From assembly GCF_000410875.1 (NCBI RefSeq), contig NZ_AROI01000010.1, forward strand, positions 110,591 to 174,590: DNA of 64,000 bases. Direction: 5' to 3'. This DNA is from Halopseudomonas pelagia CL-AP6 (GTDB lineage Bacteria; Pseudomonadota; Gammaproteobacteria; Pseudomonadales; Pseudomonadaceae). Under the pieces are notes generated by a model. The model did not search any database and was not told the DNA's origin. It saw only the letters and a program-made list of their open reading frames with translations. The position numbers were made by a program, and so were the translations under genes. Shown in pieces: positions 34,021 to 43,373 of the stretch. The number at the start of each line of letters is the position of its first letter. Positions within the stretch are counted from its first letter, which is position 1.

Positions 34021-35892
34021 ATGAGAACAAGAACGCTTCCTGCTCCAAGCCCACTCGCCCAGGCCGTCAAGTGTCTGGCGATGGCCGCCAGTATCGCCCT
34101 GGCTGCGCCCCATGCTATGGCCAAGCCTGTCACCTGGGACGATATAGCCAACGATCACACTTCGACCCATAACGTGCTGCAATACGGCATGGGGACCAAC
34201 GCCCAGCGCTGGAGCCCGCTAAACCAGGTCAATAGCGACAACATCTACAAGTTGACCCCAGCCTGGTCCTATTCCTTCGGCGATGAAAAACAGCGCGGCC
34301 AGGAATCCCAGGCGATCATTCATGAAGGCGTGATTTACGTAACCGGTTCCTACTCGCGTATCTTCGCCCTGGACGCCAAGACCGGCGCACGCCTGTGGAG
34401 CTATGCCCACCGCCTGCCTGATGACATCCGTCCCTGCTGTGACGTGGTCAATCGGGGGGCCGCGATCTATGGCGACAATGTATTCTTCGGCACGCTGGAT
34501 GCTGGCGTGGTGGCGCTGAACAAGGATACCGGCAAGGTTGTGTGGCGTGAAAAATTCGGTGACCACCAGGCCGGTTACACCATGACCGGTGCACCTACCA
34601 TCGTCAAAGATCAGAAATCCGGCAAAGTTATGCTCATCCACGGCTCCTCCGGCGACGAATTCGGTGTGGTGGGTAAGCTCTTCGCCCGCGATCCGGAAAC
34701 CGGCAAGGAACTCTGGATGCGGCCCTTCGTTGAAGGCCATATGGGCCGCCTGAACGGCAAAGACAGCACGCCCACGGGTGACGTAAAAGCACCATCCTGG
34801 CCGGATGATCCGAACTCGCCCACTGGCAAGGTTGAGGCCTGGAGCCAGGGTGGCGGCGCACCCTGGCAGAGCGCCAGTTTCGATGCAGAGACCAATACCA
34901 TTATTATCGGCGCTGGCAATCCTGCGCCCTGGAATGGCTGGGCGCGTACCTCCAAAGACGGCAAACCGTCTGATTACGACAGCCTCTACACCTCCGGCCA
35001 GGTCGGCGTTGACGCCACCACCGGTGAGGTCAAGTGGTTCTACCAGCACACGCCCAACGACGCCTGGGATTTCTCTGGTAACAACGAACTGGTGCTGTTT
35101 GATTACAAGGACAAGGCCGGAAAAACGCTCAAGGCCACCGCTCATGCGGATCGCAACGGCTTCTTTTATGTCGTGGATCGTAATAACGGCAAGCTGGCCA
35201 ACGCCTTCCCCTTCGTCGACAACATCACTTGGGCAAGCCATATCGACCTGAAGACCGGCCGCCCAGTAGAAAATAAAGGGCAGCGTCCCGCTCGGCTGGA
35301 GCCCGGCCAGGAACGCAGCGAAGCGGTAGAAGTATCACCGCCGTTCCTGGGTGGCAAAAACTGGAACCCCATGGCCTACAGCCAGGATACCGGACTGTTC
35401 TATGTGCCAGCCAATCACTGGAAAGAGGACTACTGGACCGAAGAAGTTAGCTACAACAAGGGCTCTGCCTACCTGGGCATGGGTTTCCGGATCAAACGCA
35501 TGTTTGATGACCATGTCGGCATCCTGCGTGCGATGAACCCCACTACCGGTAAGGTCGAGTGGGAACACAAGGAACCTCTGCCGCTCTGGGCTGGCGTGCT
35601 GGCGACTGCGGGCAACCTGGTCTTTACCGGAACGGGTGACGGCTATTTCAAGGCCTTCGACGCCAAAACCGGCAAGGAAGTCTGGAAGTTCCAGACCGGC
35701 ACCGGAATCATCTCACCGCCTATCACCTGGGAAATGGATGGTGAGCAGTACATCGGTGTTACCACTGGCTACGGCGGCGCAGTGCCACTCTGGGGTGGCG
35801 AGATGGCCGAGCTGACCAAGCCCGTTGCACAGGGCGGTTCGTTCTGGGTATTCAAACTACCTAGCTGGGATACCAGCAGCGCCAAGCGTTGA
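34021..35892 (+). CDS. exaA: PQQ-dependent ethanol dehydrogenase, calcium type
   Basis: A 623-residue periplasmic quinoprotein, the same length as P. aeruginosa ExaA. It has a signal peptide (ending APHAMA), propeller repeats, vicinal disulfide RPCCDV (Cys139-Cys140) and active loop PNDAWDFSGNNE. Here catalytic Asp350 is followed at +2 by Ser352, not Asp, so it lacks the lanthanide ligand and should use calcium, as ExaA/PedE do. It oxidises ethanol and other primary alcohols. AAGGA precedes the ATG. A small hairpin and a pentapeptide-repeat gene follow. Confidence 0.92.
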   Translation: MRTRTLPAPSPLAQAVKCLAMAASIALAAPHAMAKPVTWDDIANDHTSTHNVLQYGMGTNAQRWSPLNQVNSDNIYKLTPAWSYSFGDEKQRGQESQAIIHEGVIYVTGSYSRIFALDAKTGARLWSYAHRLPDDIRPCCDVVNRGAAIYGDNVFFGTLDAGVVALNKDTGKVVWREKFGDHQAGYTMTGAPTIVKDQKSGKVMLIHGSSGDEFGVVGKLFARDPETGKELWMRPFVEGHMGRLNGKDSTPTGDVKAPSWPDDPNSPTGKVEAWSQGGGAPWQSASFDAETNTIIIGAGNPAPWNGWARTSKDGKPSDYDSLYTSGQVGVDATTGEVKWFYQHTPNDAWDFSGNNELVLFDYKDKAGKTLKATAHADRNGFFYVVDRNNGKLANAFPFVDNITWASHIDLKTGRPVENKGQRPARLEPGQERSEAVEVSPPFLGGKNWNPMAYSQDTGLFYVPANHWKEDYWTEEVSYNKGSAYLGMGFRIKRMFDDHVGILRAMNPTTGKVEWEHKEPLPLWAGVLATAGNLVFTGTGDGYFKAFDAKTGKEVWKFQTGTGIISPPITWEMDGEQYIGVTTGYGGAVPLWGGEMAELTKPVAQGGSFWVFKLPSWDTSSAKR

Positions 35893-35920
35893 ACCCTTAA
35901 CTCCTTTAAACCTTGAGGCA

Positions 35921-35939
35921 CGCCCGGCACGACCGGGCG
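35921..35939 (+). terminator. Hairpin between exaA and pentapeptide gene
   Basis: CGCCCGG-CACGA-CCGGGCG forms a compact stem 28 bp after the exaA stop with no T-tract. It may stabilise exaA mRNA or attenuate read-through into the next gene. Confidence 0.4.
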
Positions 35940-35959
35940 TTGCCATGGGAGCTGAAACA

Positions 35960-36631
35960 ATGAAATCGCTATTTGCCACAAGCTTTCTCGTTTTAGGGAT
36001 CATCGCTGCCCAACCTCTTGCCGCGCAAGATGCCGACCTCGCGGAGGAAGATGTGGTCACCGTGAACGGTTGTGCTTTGATGCCCGGCACTCGCTGTCCT
36101 GGCGTTGACCTGCGCAATGTTGACCTGCGCCATATGGACCTGCGCAAGGCCGACCTTGTGGGTGCAGACTTGCGCGGCGCTGACCTGCGACATGCACGAC
36201 TAGATCAGGCGAAGATGGACAATGCCAAACTGGATGGGGCCAATCTCAATCGGGCGAGCCTGCAACAAACCGCAATGCGGGGTGTAAGCGCAGTGGGTGC
36301 CAGCTTTGTTGGCGCTCAGGCCTGGAACCTAACGGCCCAAGGCGGTCAGTTCAAGAATGCTGATTTTACCGGAGCCAACCTTGAATTTGCCCGTTTCAGT
36401 GGTGCCAGCATGCACGACGCCACCCTGCGGGCCGCCAACCTGGAGATGGCCTGGTTACCCAAGGCGGATCTAAAGGGCGCCGATCTGCGCGATGCCAATC
36501 TGCAGGAGTCAAAGATGAACCACGCCAACCTGGAATCTGCCGATATGAGTGGTGCCCGACTGCACTACGGCACCTTTCTCAACATGCACATGAGCAACTG
36601 CACTGCCTGCCCTGTCGATTGGGAAAAGTGA
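35960..36631 (+). CDS. Exported pentapeptide-repeat protein
   Basis: A 223-residue protein with a signal peptide (MKSLFATSFLVLGIIAAQPLAA) followed by many A(D/N)Lxx pentapeptide repeats (e.g. ADLRGADLRHARL, ANLEFARFSGA), which form a right-handed quadrilateral beta-helix. It ends with two cysteines (NCTACPVDWEK), and an early pair (GCALMPGTRCPG) caps the helix. A homologue occupies the same place next to exaA in P. aeruginosa (PA1981) and P. putida, but its function is unknown. Location in the periplasm suggests interaction with the quinoproteins. It converges with the response-regulator gene, stops 15 bp apart. Confidence 0.82.
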   Translation: MKSLFATSFLVLGIIAAQPLAAQDADLAEEDVVTVNGCALMPGTRCPGVDLRNVDLRHMDLRKADLVGADLRGADLRHARLDQAKMDNAKLDGANLNRASLQQTAMRGVSAVGASFVGAQAWNLTAQGGQFKNADFTGANLEFARFSGASMHDATLRAANLEMAWLPKADLKGADLRDANLQESKMNHANLESADMSGARLHYGTFLNMHMSNCTACPVDWEK

Positions 36632-36646
36632 CACATGCTGACGCGC

Positions 36647-37288
36647 TCAAGCCACCTGTACACGAATGACACCGGTATCGATAGCCAGGTGGACCAGTTC
36701 GGTCAGAGAGCTGACATTCAGTTTCTGCTTGAGCACCGTCAGATTATTCGACACCGTCTTGCTGCTAATGCACAACTGGCTGGCGATCCGCCTGGGCGGT
36801 GTGCCCTTGGCCAGCATGACGAAAATTTCGAACTCGCGCTGAGTCATGCATTTGAGCCGCGGGTCTAGCGTGCCATCGGTACCGGCGCAGGCCAGTTGAG
36901 TGGCCAAGTCCTGTTCGATATAGCGGTGCCCGCCCAGGCAACGCCGCACTGCCTCGAGTAACACATCCGGCGCTGCGCCTTTGGTGATGTAGCCGAGTGC
37001 GCCAGCAGCTAACGCCTGACGCACCAACGGCAACTCATCATGCATACTGAAAAACAGAATACGCAGTGAAGGCCAGCGCAGCAGCAGGCGCCGGGCGGTT
37101 TCAATACCGCTGATGCCCGGTAGCCCGATATCCAGCACCACCAGGTCAGGCACCTGTTGCTGGGCGGCGCTAATGGCCTCTTCTCCACTGGTCGCCTCGC
37201 GGATATGAGCTTGGGTAAAGGTCATGGCCAGCAGGCTGGTATAGCCTTGCCGAACAATGGCGTGGTCATCAACCAACAGAATATTCAT
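36647..37288 (-). CDS. exaE: LuxR-type response regulator (ExaE/EraR/PedR2-like)
   Basis: A 213-residue two-component regulator: receiver domain with LLVDDHAIVRQG, phospho-acceptor in VVLDIGLPG and the FSMHDE/GYITKG switch residues. A LuxR/NarL helix-turn-helix follows (MTQREFEIFVMLAKGTPPRRIASQL, SSKTVSNNLTVLKQKL). Its ATG overlaps the stop of the kinase gene, so the two are coupled. In P. aeruginosa the equivalent pair EraSR controls exaA and in P. putida PedS2R2 switches between calcium and lanthanide enzymes. A longer upstream extension lies inside the kinase gene and is not used. Confidence 0.85.
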   Translation of the reverse strand: MNILLVDDHAIVRQGYTSLLAMTFTQAHIREATSGEEAISAAQQQVPDLVVLDIGLPGISGIETARRLLLRWPSLRILFFSMHDELPLVRQALAAGALGYITKGAAPDVLLEAVRRCLGGHRYIEQDLATQLACAGTDGTLDPRLKCMTQREFEIFVMLAKGTPPRRIASQLCISSKTVSNNLTVLKQKLNVSSLTELVHLAIDTGVIRVQVA

Positions 37289-38577
37289 GCGGCGAGCTCC
37301 TTCAGCGGAATGGTGAGAGACACCAACACACCCGTGCCAGGGCTGGAGGTCACTTGCAGTGTGCTTTTCAGGCAGCGCGCGCGCTCCTGCATTGATCGCA
37401 TACCCACGCCACAAGATTCGTCCTGGTCTTTCAAGCCGTGGCCATCATCCTGCACGCTGACTTGCAGCACTTCGTCCTGGAGCACCAGCCGCACCCATAC
37501 GGAGCGGGCTTCGGCATGCCGGGCGACGTTGGTCAAGGCTTCCTGCAACAGCCGATACAAATGCGTGCGCTGTTCGGTTTCCAGGAGCGGCAAAGCATCA
37601 TCCAGCTCAAGCACACACTGGATACCTTGTTGCTGCTGCCATTGCCCAGCCAGTTGACGCAGTGCCTGCTCAAGCCCGAGCCGGTCTAGCACCACCGGAT
37701 GCAGATCTTTCACCAGTGCCCGGAAGCCGCGCTGCAAGCCACTACATGCCTCCAAGAGGCACTGCGCATGCTGCCGAACCAGATCGGGCCGGCCGGCTGA
37801 CTCGCCAAGCATGTAGGCTTGGGCGCGGATACCGGTTAGATATTGCCCCAGATCATCATGCAGGGCATGAGCCAGCTGCATGCGCTCTTTCTCCTGCAGC
37901 GTCATCAGCGCACGGGTTAGTTGCTGATTGCTCGCTTCTGCTCGCTGCAATGCCCCTGCCATAAGGTTGAAGCGATTGGCCAACTGATTGAGCTCGGTCT
38001 GACTACTGGGCGCCAGTCGGGCCTGCAATTTGCCAACCCCGATCAGTTGCAATGCTTCAAGCAAGTGTCGATAGGCTTTTAGCCCTCTGCGTAAGGAGAG
38101 GTGGATAGCCAGTAACGACAATACCAAGGCAACGCCAAATACGCCCAGCAGCAGCAACACCGACTCCCAGACCTCCTCAAGTTCATCAACTGGGTCAGGG
38201 CTGATCAGCCATCGCTGGCCATCGGCGAAGTCCAAAGAGACGGGTGCAAAGGACTCGTCTATCGCTGGTTGCATCCAGCGCAGCAGCCATGCCGGCACTG
38301 AGCTTGCGGTGTACTGGTCCTTGCCTGGGTCGGCTAGGTCGCCAGCGCGCGAGATATGCACATGACGCAGGTCATCGAGCACCTCCACAGGCGGCAAGAC
38401 CTGCTGCTGAGCCAGGATCTCAAACAGGCTCAGCGCCATTGCCCGCCCGCCCTGCAGCTCACGCACAACGTCCTTTTCCGCCTGCTTGAGCAATACGCCC
38501 ATGGTGACCAGCAACACTATGCTGAAGGCCAAGCACACCCAGACCGTCAGTCGCGTCGCAGTCGAAATGGAGCGCAT
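37285..38577 (-). CDS. Membrane sensor histidine kinase (PedS2/ExaD-like)
   Basis: A 430-residue HisKA_3 kinase. Two membrane helices (about 11-31 and 145-168) flank a ~115-residue periplasmic sensor. A HAMP-like linker, phospho-acceptor helix (MQLAHALHDDLGQYL) and HATPase domain (NVARHAEA, GVGMRSMQERA) follow. A periplasmic sensor fits the PedS2 type, which reports lanthanide in P. putida, rather than the soluble EraS of P. aeruginosa; this is inference. AAGGAAT precedes the ATG at 38577. Divergent from the transporter gene across a region with two TTGGTACT copies. Confidence 0.83.
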   Translation of the reverse strand: MRSISTATRLTVWVCLAFSIVLLVTMGVLLKQAEKDVVRELQGGRAMALSLFEILAQQQVLPPVEVLDDLRHVHISRAGDLADPGKDQYTASSVPAWLLRWMQPAIDESFAPVSLDFADGQRWLISPDPVDELEEVWESVLLLLGVFGVALVLSLLAIHLSLRRGLKAYRHLLEALQLIGVGKLQARLAPSSQTELNQLANRFNLMAGALQRAEASNQQLTRALMTLQEKERMQLAHALHDDLGQYLTGIRAQAYMLGESAGRPDLVRQHAQCLLEACSGLQRGFRALVKDLHPVVLDRLGLEQALRQLAGQWQQQQGIQCVLELDDALPLLETEQRTHLYRLLQEALTNVARHAEARSVWVRLVLQDEVLQVSVQDDGHGLKDQDESCGVGMRSMQERARCLKSTLQVTSSPGTGVLVSLTIPLKELAA

Positions 38578-38644
38578 TGGCGTATTCCTTGATTGGTTTA
38601 AAACACTACAAACCATCCTAAGGCTTGAATAAAACGTCGGAATA

Positions 38645-38658
38645 CTACCTTGGTACTG
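38645..38658. promoter_or_regulatory. Regulon motif between kinase and transporter genes
   Basis: CTACCTTGGTACTG, with a second TTGGTACT half at 38664-38672. It sits 76 bp before the start of the substrate-binding gene and 68 bp before the divergent kinase start. It is a copy of the recurring element of this locus. Confidence 0.5.
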
Positions 38659-38733
38659 GCTGATTGGTACTTTCTTCATATTTACCAGGCTCCGGCCAGC
38701 TCCCATGCTGAACCCAGCACAAAAGGAGTCCAC

Positions 38734-39915
38734 ATGCGCCCAATGGTTTTGCATTCCCTGTTCTATTTTCTGGCCGTCCTCAGCGCCAGTGTGGTGGCCA
38801 CCAGCAGTCAAGCCGAGACGCTGACGGTCAATATGGCGTATGTCAGTTGGACTCCAGACCCAGGCCCGATCATGTCTAACGTCATCCCTGAACCGTCCGA
38901 TGCCGGGCTGCAGGGCGCGCAACTGGCAGTAGCAGACAACAACAGTACCGGGCGCTTTCTGAAGCACGACTATCAATTGCTGATCGCTTCTGAAGCGCAG
39001 TTGCAAGCGACCCTGGATGCTGCCAGAGCGCTGCACGCTCAGGGCGTGCGGCTGTTCGTCACCAACTTGCCCAGCCAGGCTCTGGCCGAGCTGGCCAACG
39101 AGTTTGCGGCTGATAGCCTGCTGATCAACGCCGGCAGTTACGACGACACGCTACGCACGGATCAATGCCTGCCCAACGTGCTGCATACACTACCCAGCCG
39201 CGCCATGCTGACTGATGCGCTGGCGCAATTTCTGACAGTACGCAAACTGACGCGCTGGTTACTGATCAGCGGCCCCACGGATGCCGACCTGGCCTACGCG
39301 GCCGCACTGAAGCGCTCGGCCCAACGATTCGGGCACAAAATCGTGGCTGAAAAGGTCTGGAGCTTCGATACCGATTTGCGCCGTACCGCACAAGCAGAGG
39401 TCCCTTTGTTTACTCAAACAGCCGAGTATGACGTCGTGGTAGTGGCTGATGAGCGCGGTGATTTTGGTGAATACATCCCTTACAACACCTGGTATCCACG
39501 GCCGGTAGCCGGCACTCAGGGGCTCACTCCGCTAGGCTGGCATAAAGTGGTCGAAACCTATGGCGCTGCCCAGCTGCAAAAGCGCTTTGAACAGCAAGCT
39601 GGCCGCTGGATGAATAGCCTGGACTTCGCTGCATGGTTGGGTATACGCACCTTCGGTGCGGCGGTAACCACGCTGCACAGCGCCGATGCGGCCGCGGTCA
39701 GAGCACTCAGTCTGTCCGACAAACTGCCTCTGGACGGTTTTAAAGGCCGCAAACTGAGCTATCGCACCTGGAACGGCCAGCTACGCCAGCCCATTCCATT
39801 GGTACAACCCCGCGCGCTGGTCAGCAACTCACCACAGGAAGGCTTTCTGCATCCACAGACCGATCTCGACACTCTGGGGTTTGACCAACCCGAGAGCAAA
39901 TGCCGGCTGCTTTGA
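38734..39915 (+). CDS. PQQ-linked ABC transporter substrate-binding protein (PedA-like)
   Basis: A 393-residue exported protein: signal peptide (ending TSSQA-ET) and a branched-chain-amino-acid-receptor-like fold (GLQGAQLAVADNNSTGRFL, LLINAGSYDDTLR, WLLISGPTDADLAYAAALKR, YDVVVVADERGDFGEY). Proteins of this kind are found only beside PQQ alcohol dehydrogenase genes and carry no clear import role. AAAGGAG precedes the ATG. It heads a four-gene operon with the beta-propeller, ATPase and permease genes, together the 'PQQ-dependent catabolism' ABC cassette, perhaps involved in tolerance to alcohols or export. Confidence 0.82.
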   Translation: MRPMVLHSLFYFLAVLSASVVATSSQAETLTVNMAYVSWTPDPGPIMSNVIPEPSDAGLQGAQLAVADNNSTGRFLKHDYQLLIASEAQLQATLDAARALHAQGVRLFVTNLPSQALAELANEFAADSLLINAGSYDDTLRTDQCLPNVLHTLPSRAMLTDALAQFLTVRKLTRWLLISGPTDADLAYAAALKRSAQRFGHKIVAEKVWSFDTDLRRTAQAEVPLFTQTAEYDVVVVADERGDFGEYIPYNTWYPRPVAGTQGLTPLGWHKVVETYGAAQLQKRFEQQAGRWMNSLDFAAWLGIRTFGAAVTTLHSADAAAVRALSLSDKLPLDGFKGRKLSYRTWNGQLRQPIPLVQPRALVSNSPQEGFLHPQTDLDTLGFDQPESKCRLL

Positions 39916-39963
39916 TACCGGCCGGGTCACCGAATATTCCAACAACAAGAACCAGGAGTACCC

Positions 39964-40989
39964 ATGTACAAGAACAGCCACGCCACTTACCCCCTGCCCA
40001 CTCATCGTCTGCCAACGAAGAGATTCAGCCTGTCACTGCTCGCTGGCGCTCTGTTGTCCGCCGCCTTTAGCCTGAATGCCCTGGCCGAAACCGCCTACGT
40101 GACCAACGAAAAGGACAATACCGTTTCAGTTATCGATCTGGACAGCATGCAGGTGGTAGAGACCATCGATGTGGGGCTGCGTCCGCGCGGCATATTGCTC
40201 TCCAGCGATAACAAGCTGCTGTATATCTGCGCCAGCGATTCGGATCGGGTGCAAATCATCGACTTGGCCACCCGCAAGATTATCAAGGAACTGCCTTCAG
40301 GCGCTGACCCCGAACAATTCGCGCTGCACCATAATGATCGCTGGCTCTACATCTCCAACGAGGATGACGCCCTGGTCACCGTGGTCGACGTTGAAACCAG
40401 TGAAGTACTGGCGCAGATTGATGTGGGCGTCGAGCCTGAGGGCATGGGCGTCAGTCCGGATGGCAAATGGGCGGTCAATACCAGTGAAACCAGCAACATG
40501 CTGCACTGGATTGATACCAGCACCAATACGCTGGTAGACAATACCCTGGTGGATCAACGCCCCCGGCACGTGGAATTCAGCAAGGATAGTAGCCTACTGT
40601 GGGCGTCGGCCGAGATCGGCGGCACGGTAAAAATAGTCGATGTAGCCACCCGGGATGTCACTCACACCATCAACTTCGCGATCAAGGGAATTCATCCGGA
40701 TCGTATCCAGCCGGTTGGGGTCAAGCTCAGTGACGATGGTCGGTACGCCTTTGTTGCCCTGGGCCCGGCCAATCATGTGGCTGTGGTGGACGCCAAAACC
40801 TATGAGGTGCTTGATTACATTCTGGTGGGCCGCCGCGTTTGGCACATGGCGTTCAACACCGACCAAAGCAAACTCTTGACCACCAACGGCGTCAGCGGCG
40901 ATGTCTCAGTGATTGATGTAGGATCACTCAAGGCCGTCAATACTATCAAGGTCGGCCGCTACCCCTGGGGCGTCGTGGTCACGCCTTGA
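39964..40989 (+). CDS. Exported YVTN beta-propeller repeat protein, PQQ-associated
   Basis: A 341-residue protein with a long basic N-terminus and signal peptide, then seven YVTN-type blades (AYVTNEKDNTVSVIDLDSMQVVETIDVG is the first). It matches the beta-propeller always encoded with the PQQ-linked ABC cassette (TIGR03866 type). Likely periplasmic, acting as scaffold or ligand-binding partner of the transporter; no catalytic residues are evident. Its TGA overlaps the TTG start of the ATPase gene (TTGA), so translation is coupled. Confidence 0.82.
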   Translation: MYKNSHATYPLPTHRLPTKRFSLSLLAGALLSAAFSLNALAETAYVTNEKDNTVSVIDLDSMQVVETIDVGLRPRGILLSSDNKLLYICASDSDRVQIIDLATRKIIKELPSGADPEQFALHHNDRWLYISNEDDALVTVVDVETSEVLAQIDVGVEPEGMGVSPDGKWAVNTSETSNMLHWIDTSTNTLVDNTLVDQRPRHVEFSKDSSLLWASAEIGGTVKIVDVATRDVTHTINFAIKGIHPDRIQPVGVKLSDDGRYAFVALGPANHVAVVDAKTYEVLDYILVGRRVWHMAFNTDQSKLLTTNGVSGDVSVIDVGSLKAVNTIKVGRYPWGVVVTP

Positions 40990-41732
40990 ACGCCTCCAGC
41001 GCCTTGCAAGTCGAGCAGGTCAGCTTCAATTATGGCGCCAAGCTCGCACTGGATCAGGTCAGCTTCGGCATTGAGTCTGGCCGGCTGAATGCGCTGCTGG
41101 GCCCCAATGGGGCAGGCAAGAGCACGCTGATGGCATTGTTCAGCCGGTTATACCGGCTGCAACAGGGCGATATCCGGGTTGGCGGAGTGTCTCTCCGCCG
41201 GCAACCCCGCCAGGCGCTGCGGCAGCTCGGTGTGGTGTTCCAGCAAAGCACGCTGGACCTGGATCTGAGCGTACATCAGAACCTCGCCTACCATGCCGCC
41301 CTGCATGGCCTGAGCAGCCGGGCAGCGGCACCGCGAATAGAACAGGAGCTGGCACGCCAATCCTTACTGGAGCACCAGCACCAGCGCGTGCGCGAACTAA
41401 ATGGAGGGCACCGCAGGCGCGTGGAAATCGCCCGAGCGCTGTTGCATCAGCCAGATATTCTACTGCTGGACGAGGCCAGTGCCGGCCTAGATCCGGCCAG
41501 CCGTTTGGCGCTCAACCGGCATATTCGTGCTTTGTGCGCAGAACGGCAGCTTACTGTCGTCTGGAGCACCCACCTGATGGACGAAATTGCCTTGAACGAC
41601 CCGGTGATAGTACTGCATTGTGGGCGGGTCCTGGCAGCGGACAGCGCGGCAGGCATTATTGCTCAGACCGGCCATGCCAGCCTGAGCGAGGCCTTCCGGC
41701 ACATGACCCAGGACGCTGGAGCACCCGCATGA
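40986..41732 (+). CDS. ABC transporter ATP-binding protein, PQQ-associated
   Basis: A 248-residue ATPase: Walker A GPNGAGKST, Q-loop VVFQQS, Walker B ILLLDEASAGLDP and switch His in WSTHLMDE. The signature helix reads LNGGHRRRVEIA rather than LSGGQ, a conserved-looking variation of this subfamily. It energises the permease encoded by the next gene. Start is TTG overlapping the previous stop; no other start fits the N-terminal strand. DrrA-like exporter ATPases are the nearest general group, so export is more likely than import. Confidence 0.85.
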   Translation: MNASSALQVEQVSFNYGAKLALDQVSFGIESGRLNALLGPNGAGKSTLMALFSRLYRLQQGDIRVGGVSLRRQPRQALRQLGVVFQQSTLDLDLSVHQNLAYHAALHGLSSRAAAPRIEQELARQSLLEHQHQRVRELNGGHRRRVEIARALLHQPDILLLDEASAGLDPASRLALNRHIRALCAERQLTVVWSTHLMDEIALNDPVIVLHCGRVLAADSAAGIIAQTGHASLSEAFRHMTQDAGAPA

Positions 41733-42532
41733 ACCCGGCTGCCTATCTGGCCTGCCTTAACGGTGTACTCAAACGGGAATGGTTGCGCTTTTATCAGCAA
41801 CGTTCACGCTTTCTCAGCGCGCTGGTACGCCCGTTACTCTGGTTGCTGGTCTTTGCCGCGGGTTTTCGTGCGGCGCTAGGTGTCTCGATCATGGCGCCCT
41901 ATGCCACCTATATCACCTACGAAACCTACATTCTGCCTGGGTTATGCTGCATGATCGTGTTGTTCAATGGCATGCAAGCATCGCTGTCGATGGTCTACGA
42001 CCGCGAGATGGGCAGTATGCGGGTACTACTGATGAGCCCCCTGCCCCGACCCTTTCTGCTGATCAGTAAGCTGGCCGCCAGTGCGCTGATCTCTTTGATT
42101 CAGGTTTACGCGTTTCTTGCGATCGCCTGGATGTTCGATATTCAGCCACCACTTTGGGGCCTGCTGGCTGCAGCCCCCGCACTGCTGCTGGCAGCCCTGC
42201 TGCTCAGCGCACTGGGATTGCTGCTGTCCAACGGCATACGCCAGTTGGAGAACTTCGCCGGGGTGATGAATTTCGTCATCTTTCCGATGTTCTTTCTTTC
42301 ATCGGCGCTCTACCCGCTGTGGAAAATGCGCGAGTCCAGCGAATGGCTATACTGGATATGCAGCTTGAACCCGTTTACCCATGCGGTAGAATTAGTGCGT
42401 TTTGCCCTGTACCTGCAGTTCAACGGCCAGGCTTTGCTGGTCTGCCTGAGCCTGCTGATAGTCGTCACCGGCGCGGCGGTCGTCACCTTCAACCCGCAGC
42501 ACGCCGCAGTTCGCCGGCCACCCGGCCATTGA
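41729..42532 (+). CDS. ABC-2 type permease, PQQ-associated
   Basis: A 267-residue inner-membrane protein of the ABC-2 (DrrB-like) family with six predicted helices and the typical loop [26 protein letters not shown] overlap with the ATPase gene. Together the four genes would form an exporter with a periplasmic binding-like protein and propeller. The substrate is unknown; alcohol-oxidation by-products or a cofactor-related compound have been considered. No other frame is needed here. Confidence 0.83.
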   Translation: MNPAAYLACLNGVLKREWLRFYQQRSRFLSALVRPLLWLLVFAAGFRAALGVSIMAPYATYITYETYILPGLCCMIVLFNGMQASLSMVYDREMGSMRVLLMSPLPRPFLLISKLAASALISLIQVYAFLAIAWMFDIQPPLWGLLAAAPALLLAALLLSALGLLLSNGIRQLENFAGVMNFVIFPMFFLSSALYPLWKMRESSEWLYWICSLNPFTHAVELVRFALYLQFNGQALLVCLSLLIVVTGAAVVTFNPQHAAVRRPPGH

Positions 42533-42554
42533 CGCAGTGCGGCGATACAATTTA

Positions 42555-42568
42555 CTACTTTAGTACTG
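42555..42568. promoter_or_regulatory. Regulon motif upstream of agmR
   Basis: CTACTTTAGTACTG, about 135 bp before the agmR/erbR start, in a 170-bp AT-richer intergenic region. It is the best palindromic example (TAC-TTTA-GTA core). Confidence 0.5.
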
Positions 42569-42702
42569 CTTTACTGTGCCAATGTATCATTTGCAATACA
42601 GACTACTCGGGGTGTAATGCTCAAGTAGCAATGCTCATGGTAGCGCACACTGTTCTACCCCGAGCCCAAATAAAACAACAACAAAACAGGTTGAAACTGG
42701 CC

Positions 42703-43365
42703 ATGTACAAGATACTGATAGCCGACGATCACCCGTTATTCCGTGAAGCCATCTGCAATGTCATCAGCACCGGCTTTGCTGGCGCAGAGTTGATTGAAAC
42801 CAACGACCTGGACAGCGCTCTGCTAATCGCCCAGGAGCATGACGACCTGGACCTGATTCTGCTCGATCTCAACATGCCTGGCATGCACGGATTGAACGGC
42901 CTGATTACGCTGCGCAACGAATCCCCCTCCATCCCTGTAGTCATTGTCTCTGCCGAAGAGGACAAGCAGGTGGTGTTGCAAGCCATTACCTACGGTGCCG
43001 TCGGGTTTATAACCAAATCGTCACCACGGGCGGAAATGACCAAAGCCATCGAGCAGATCATGGCCGGCAATGTTTACCTGCCTTCAGACATTATTCGCTC
43101 AAATCGCGTGGTAACCCGCCGACTTCCCGAGGAACATCCCGTGTCACCCGAGCTGCTTTATGCGCTGACCCGCAAGCAATTGCTGGTACTGGAGCGCATG
43201 GCCAAGGGCGAGTCGAACAAGCAGATTGCCTACCATCTGGAAATTGCCGAAACCACGGTCAAGGCACATGTCTCGGCGATTTTGCGCAAGCTGAACGTGC
43301 ATAACCGGGTGCAGGCAATACTGTCGGCAAGTGATGTTGACTTCAGCTCCTACCTGAGACGCTGA
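42703..43365 (+). CDS. agmR: Response regulator AgmR/ErbR (PedR1)
   Basis: A 220-residue NarL/LuxR-type regulator that closely fits AgmR (glycerol metabolism activator, ErbR/PedR1): [34 protein letters not shown] with the phospho-acceptor Asp, [32 protein letters not shown] and the DNA-binding helix [33 protein letters not shown]. In Pseudomonas it controls the ethanol-oxidation and PQQ genes. It is itself orphan of a linked kinase in the operon, but hybrid kinases (NahK/ErcS', ErcS) lie nearby. The start follows a purine-rich leader; the long upstream frame lies in the permease gene. Confidence 0.9.
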   Translation: MYKILIADDHPLFREAICNVISTGFAGAELIETNDLDSALLIAQEHDDLDLILLDLNMPGMHGLNGLITLRNESPSIPVVIVSAEEDKQVVLQAITYGAVGFITKSSPRAEMTKAIEQIMAGNVYLPSDIIRSNRVVTRRLPEEHPVSPELLYALTRKQLLVLERMAKGESNKQIAYHLEIAETTVKAHVSAILRKLNVHNRVQAILSASDVDFSSYLRR

Positions 43366-43373
43366 GCGATCCT

